From NCBI GenBank assembly GCA_900553205.1, contig USCK01000103.1:1-6807 (forward strand): a stretch of DNA of 6,807 bases, read 5' to 3'. The notes beneath the pieces are model-generated. The model saw only the letters and a program-made list of their open reading frames with translations. It was not told the DNA's origin and ran no database searches. Numbering within the stretch: position 1 is the stretch's first letter; each line of letters starts with the position of its first letter. The stretch is from an uncultured bacterium. Its GTDB lineage: Bacteria > Cyanobacteriota > Vampirovibrionia > Gastranaerophilales > Gastranaerophilaceae. This document shows positions 5,537 through 6,807 of this stretch, in pieces. Made by a program: the position numbers and the translations under genes.

Positions 5537-6635
5537 CTTTAGCCTCTAATTCTTTTAATTTTGCAAGAGCTTGTTTCAACTCTTGAACCTCTGCACTCTG
5601 ACGAGTTTTGTGAGAAAGTTCAATTACCTTTTGTTTGTATTGAGCTTTTTGTTGTTGTAGCTCCTCTATATGTTTTAATCTACCTTTTCTTATCGGCATA
5701 TTCAGTTTAGCATTTTGGGCTTCTACAGCCATATCATCAAATAAATCGTTCATTTTAATTATTGCACCAAATTTTTTGCGTTTATCATCTAAACTTTGCC
5801 ATCTTGGCTGGAATATTTTAGGGTCATATTCTTGCCCTTCTACTCTACCAATAGCTTTATTTGTCATAATGCTTAATTTTTTGGCTACATCTTTAGGATT
5901 TTTTATCATTTGAACAGCATCCTCAACGCTGAGTCCTAAAGCCTCTAAATATTCTGAGGTTTTACCATTAGCTTTTGAATATAAAACATCATCAATTAAT
6001 GTTCTTCTTGATAAATCATCATCATTGTTAAAATCAGGTAGTTTCCTTTTTATTTTTTTTATTTCATGAAATTCAGAATCTCCTGCTAAAGCCTTAGCTT
6101 TTTCTTTTAAATGTGTACGATAATTACCGATAACAGTGTTCATTTCGTCTAATATGTAACCATCTATTTTATCTTCTTTTAAATGTCTAATCACTTTATC
6201 ATAATCTTTTTCAGATTTTGGCTTTCCACCCATATATTTAATGACATAGTCGTTTAAAATCCCTCCTGGATTTTCATTAAGTTCTTTTCTTTCAGCTTGA
6301 TAGTTTGTTTTGATATTTTGTCTTAATGTCGCAATTTTTTCTTTGAGAGTTTCTATTTCTGAAGGAGCATTTGGAGTTTTGACCTCGTTTGTAGCATTTT
6401 GAACAGCTTCTTGTGTATTATGTACAGTTTCTGTAACAGCCTTTTGTGTAGCCTTTGCACCTTTGCCTTTTGTTGCAAGATAAATTCCGACAGCTGCCAA
6501 GGCTGTCAAGCCGGTACCTACAATAACTGCCGTTTTGGTTGGAAAAGACTTCGTTTTCTCGTCTGTCGTCTTTGGTTGTTGTTTGATTGGTTGAGTATTG
6601 TTGACTTGAGATACATTGTTCATAGATACAGGCAT
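5511..6635 (-). CDS. N-terminally anchored, helix-rich protein of unknown function
   Basis: I do not recognise a characterised family. The 374-residue protein starts with a polar Asn/Gln/Lys/Thr-rich segment (1-34). A single hydrophobic helix follows (35-54, TAVIVGTGLTALAAVGIYLA), ending in a basic TKGKGAK stretch, which suggests a membrane anchor without a cleavage site. The rest is highly charged and helical: probable coiled coils at about 91-120 and 320-369, rich in Lys, Glu, Gln and Leu, around a middle region with DFNNDDDLSRRTLIDDVLYS (201-220) and a short PRWQSLDDKRKKFG segment (277-290). The basic flank after the helix would favour the bulk staying cytoplasmic by the positive-inside rule, but the short N-terminus is also charged, so topology is open. 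The ATG at 6635 is preferred over the one at codon 5 because AGGAG lies 7 bases upstream. Low-complexity N-terminus plus helix suggests a lineage-restricted family. Its 3' end overlaps the YkgJ gene by 16 bases. Confidence 0.8.
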   Translation of the reverse strand: MPVSMNNVSQVNNTQPIKQQPKTTDEKTKSFPTKTAVIVGTGLTALAAVGIYLATKGKGAKATQKAVTETVHNTQEAVQNATNEVKTPNAPSEIETLKEKIATLRQNIKTNYQAERKELNENPGGILNDYVIKYMGGKPKSEKDYDKVIRHLKEDKIDGYILDEMNTVIGNYRTHLKEKAKALAGDSEFHEIKKIKRKLPDFNNDDDLSRRTLIDDVLYSKANGKTSEYLEALGLSVEDAVQMIKNPKDVAKKLSIMTNKAIGRVEGQEYDPKIFQPRWQSLDDKRKKFGAIIKMNDLFDDMAVEAQNAKLNMPIRKGRLKHIEELQQQKAQYKQKVIELSHKTRQSAEVQELKQALAKLKELEAKEKKYYFCK

Positions 6636-6701
6636 AGTCTAACTCCTATAATTTTCCACTATATCTATACTAAAACACGTAATTATATAAATTTGCCCCG
6701 T

Positions 6702-6714
6702 CCTATCATATAGG
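6702..6714. promoter_or_regulatory. 13-base palindrome at the predicted transcription start (possible operator)
   Basis: CCTAT-CAT-ATAGG is a perfect 5-base inverted repeat with a 3-base centre, lying just downstream of the -10 box around the predicted first base. A repressor site here would block initiation, or the repeat could form a short RNA hairpin at the 5' end. Position is suggestive; no regulator is identified. Confidence 0.25.
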
Positions 6715-6716
6715 GC

Positions 6717-6743
6717 ATTATAACACGATTTCAGCCTTATCAA
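6717..6743 (-). promoter_or_regulatory. Promoter of the 374-residue protein gene (extended -10)
   Basis: On the minus strand TGT-TATAAT (6725-6717) is a perfect -10 hexamer with a TGn extension, and TTGATA (6743-6738) matches the -35 consensus at five of six bases with a short 15-base spacer. The predicted start is near 6710, giving a leader of about 75 bases that ends in the TATAGGAGTT ribosome site. This is the best promoter in the window. Confidence 0.6.
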
Positions 6744-6775
6744 ATTCAACTTAATATTTAGTTACAAATCAAATA

Positions 6776-6801
6776 AAGTGATTAAGAGTTAAGTGACTAA
6801 G
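6776..6801. repeat. Imperfect 11-base direct repeat upstream of the promoter
   Basis: AAGTGATTAAG (6776-6786) and AAGTGACTAAG (6791-6801) differ at one base and are offset by 15 bases. They lie 33 bases or more upstream of the -35 of the 374-residue protein gene, where tandem activator sites could sit. They could also belong to the control region of a gene beyond the right edge. The rest of 6636-6807 shows no coding potential I can support. Confidence 0.3.
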
Positions 6802-6807
6802 TTATTA

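Noticed and set aside
6399..6713. Cys-rich 104-codon plus-strand frame at the right side
   Set aside because: It is antisense to the anchored helical protein and runs through that gene's promoter and ribosome site; the minus-strand gene has clear expression signals.

Overview
The window is AT-rich and gene-dense, with coding sequence on both strands, very short gaps and two tail-to-tail gene pairs. It encodes a two-membrane or at least peptidoglycan-walled bacterium: RecN, a class A penicillin-binding protein, a goose-type soluble lytic transglycosylase and a CxxCxxCC metal-site protein. The low GC, protein style and a lineage-restricted-looking N-anchored helical protein remind me of gut Vampirovibrionia/Melainabacteria (Gastranaerophilales). 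That assignment is an impression from sequence style, not a demonstrated one.

Layout, left to right. Positions 1-956 (+) hold the C-terminal half of the DNA-repair SMC-like ATPase RecN, cut by the window edge. A short candidate gene for a small exported protein follows (1023-1244, +). Next is a lytic transglycosylase without an obvious signal peptide (1335-2006, +). Three bases later the strand switches. A minus-strand pair follows, transcribed right to left: a PBP1A-type peptidoglycan synthase (5057-2919) and, 9 bases downstream, a protein with the fold signature of the AICAR-transformylase half of PurH but with its catalytic motifs replaced (2909-2010). A compact divergent promoter region (5058-5133) separates the PBP gene from a plus-strand YkgJ-family CxxCxxCC protein (5134-5526), which looks leaderless. 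Its 3' end overlaps by 16 bases the 3' end of a 374-residue N-anchored, helix-rich protein of unknown function (6635-5511, -). That last gene has a good extended -10 promoter and Shine-Dalgarno site in the 6636-6807 region.

Working together: the transglycosylase and PBP1A cut and build peptidoglycan respectively, but they lie on opposite strands and are not one operon. The most unusual item is the degenerate PurH-like protein, apparently a pseudoenzyme or repurposed nucleotide/folate-binding fold, expressed from the PBP1A transcript with its ribosome binding site abutting the PBP stop codon. I saw no mobile element, CRISPR array, tRNA or rRNA.
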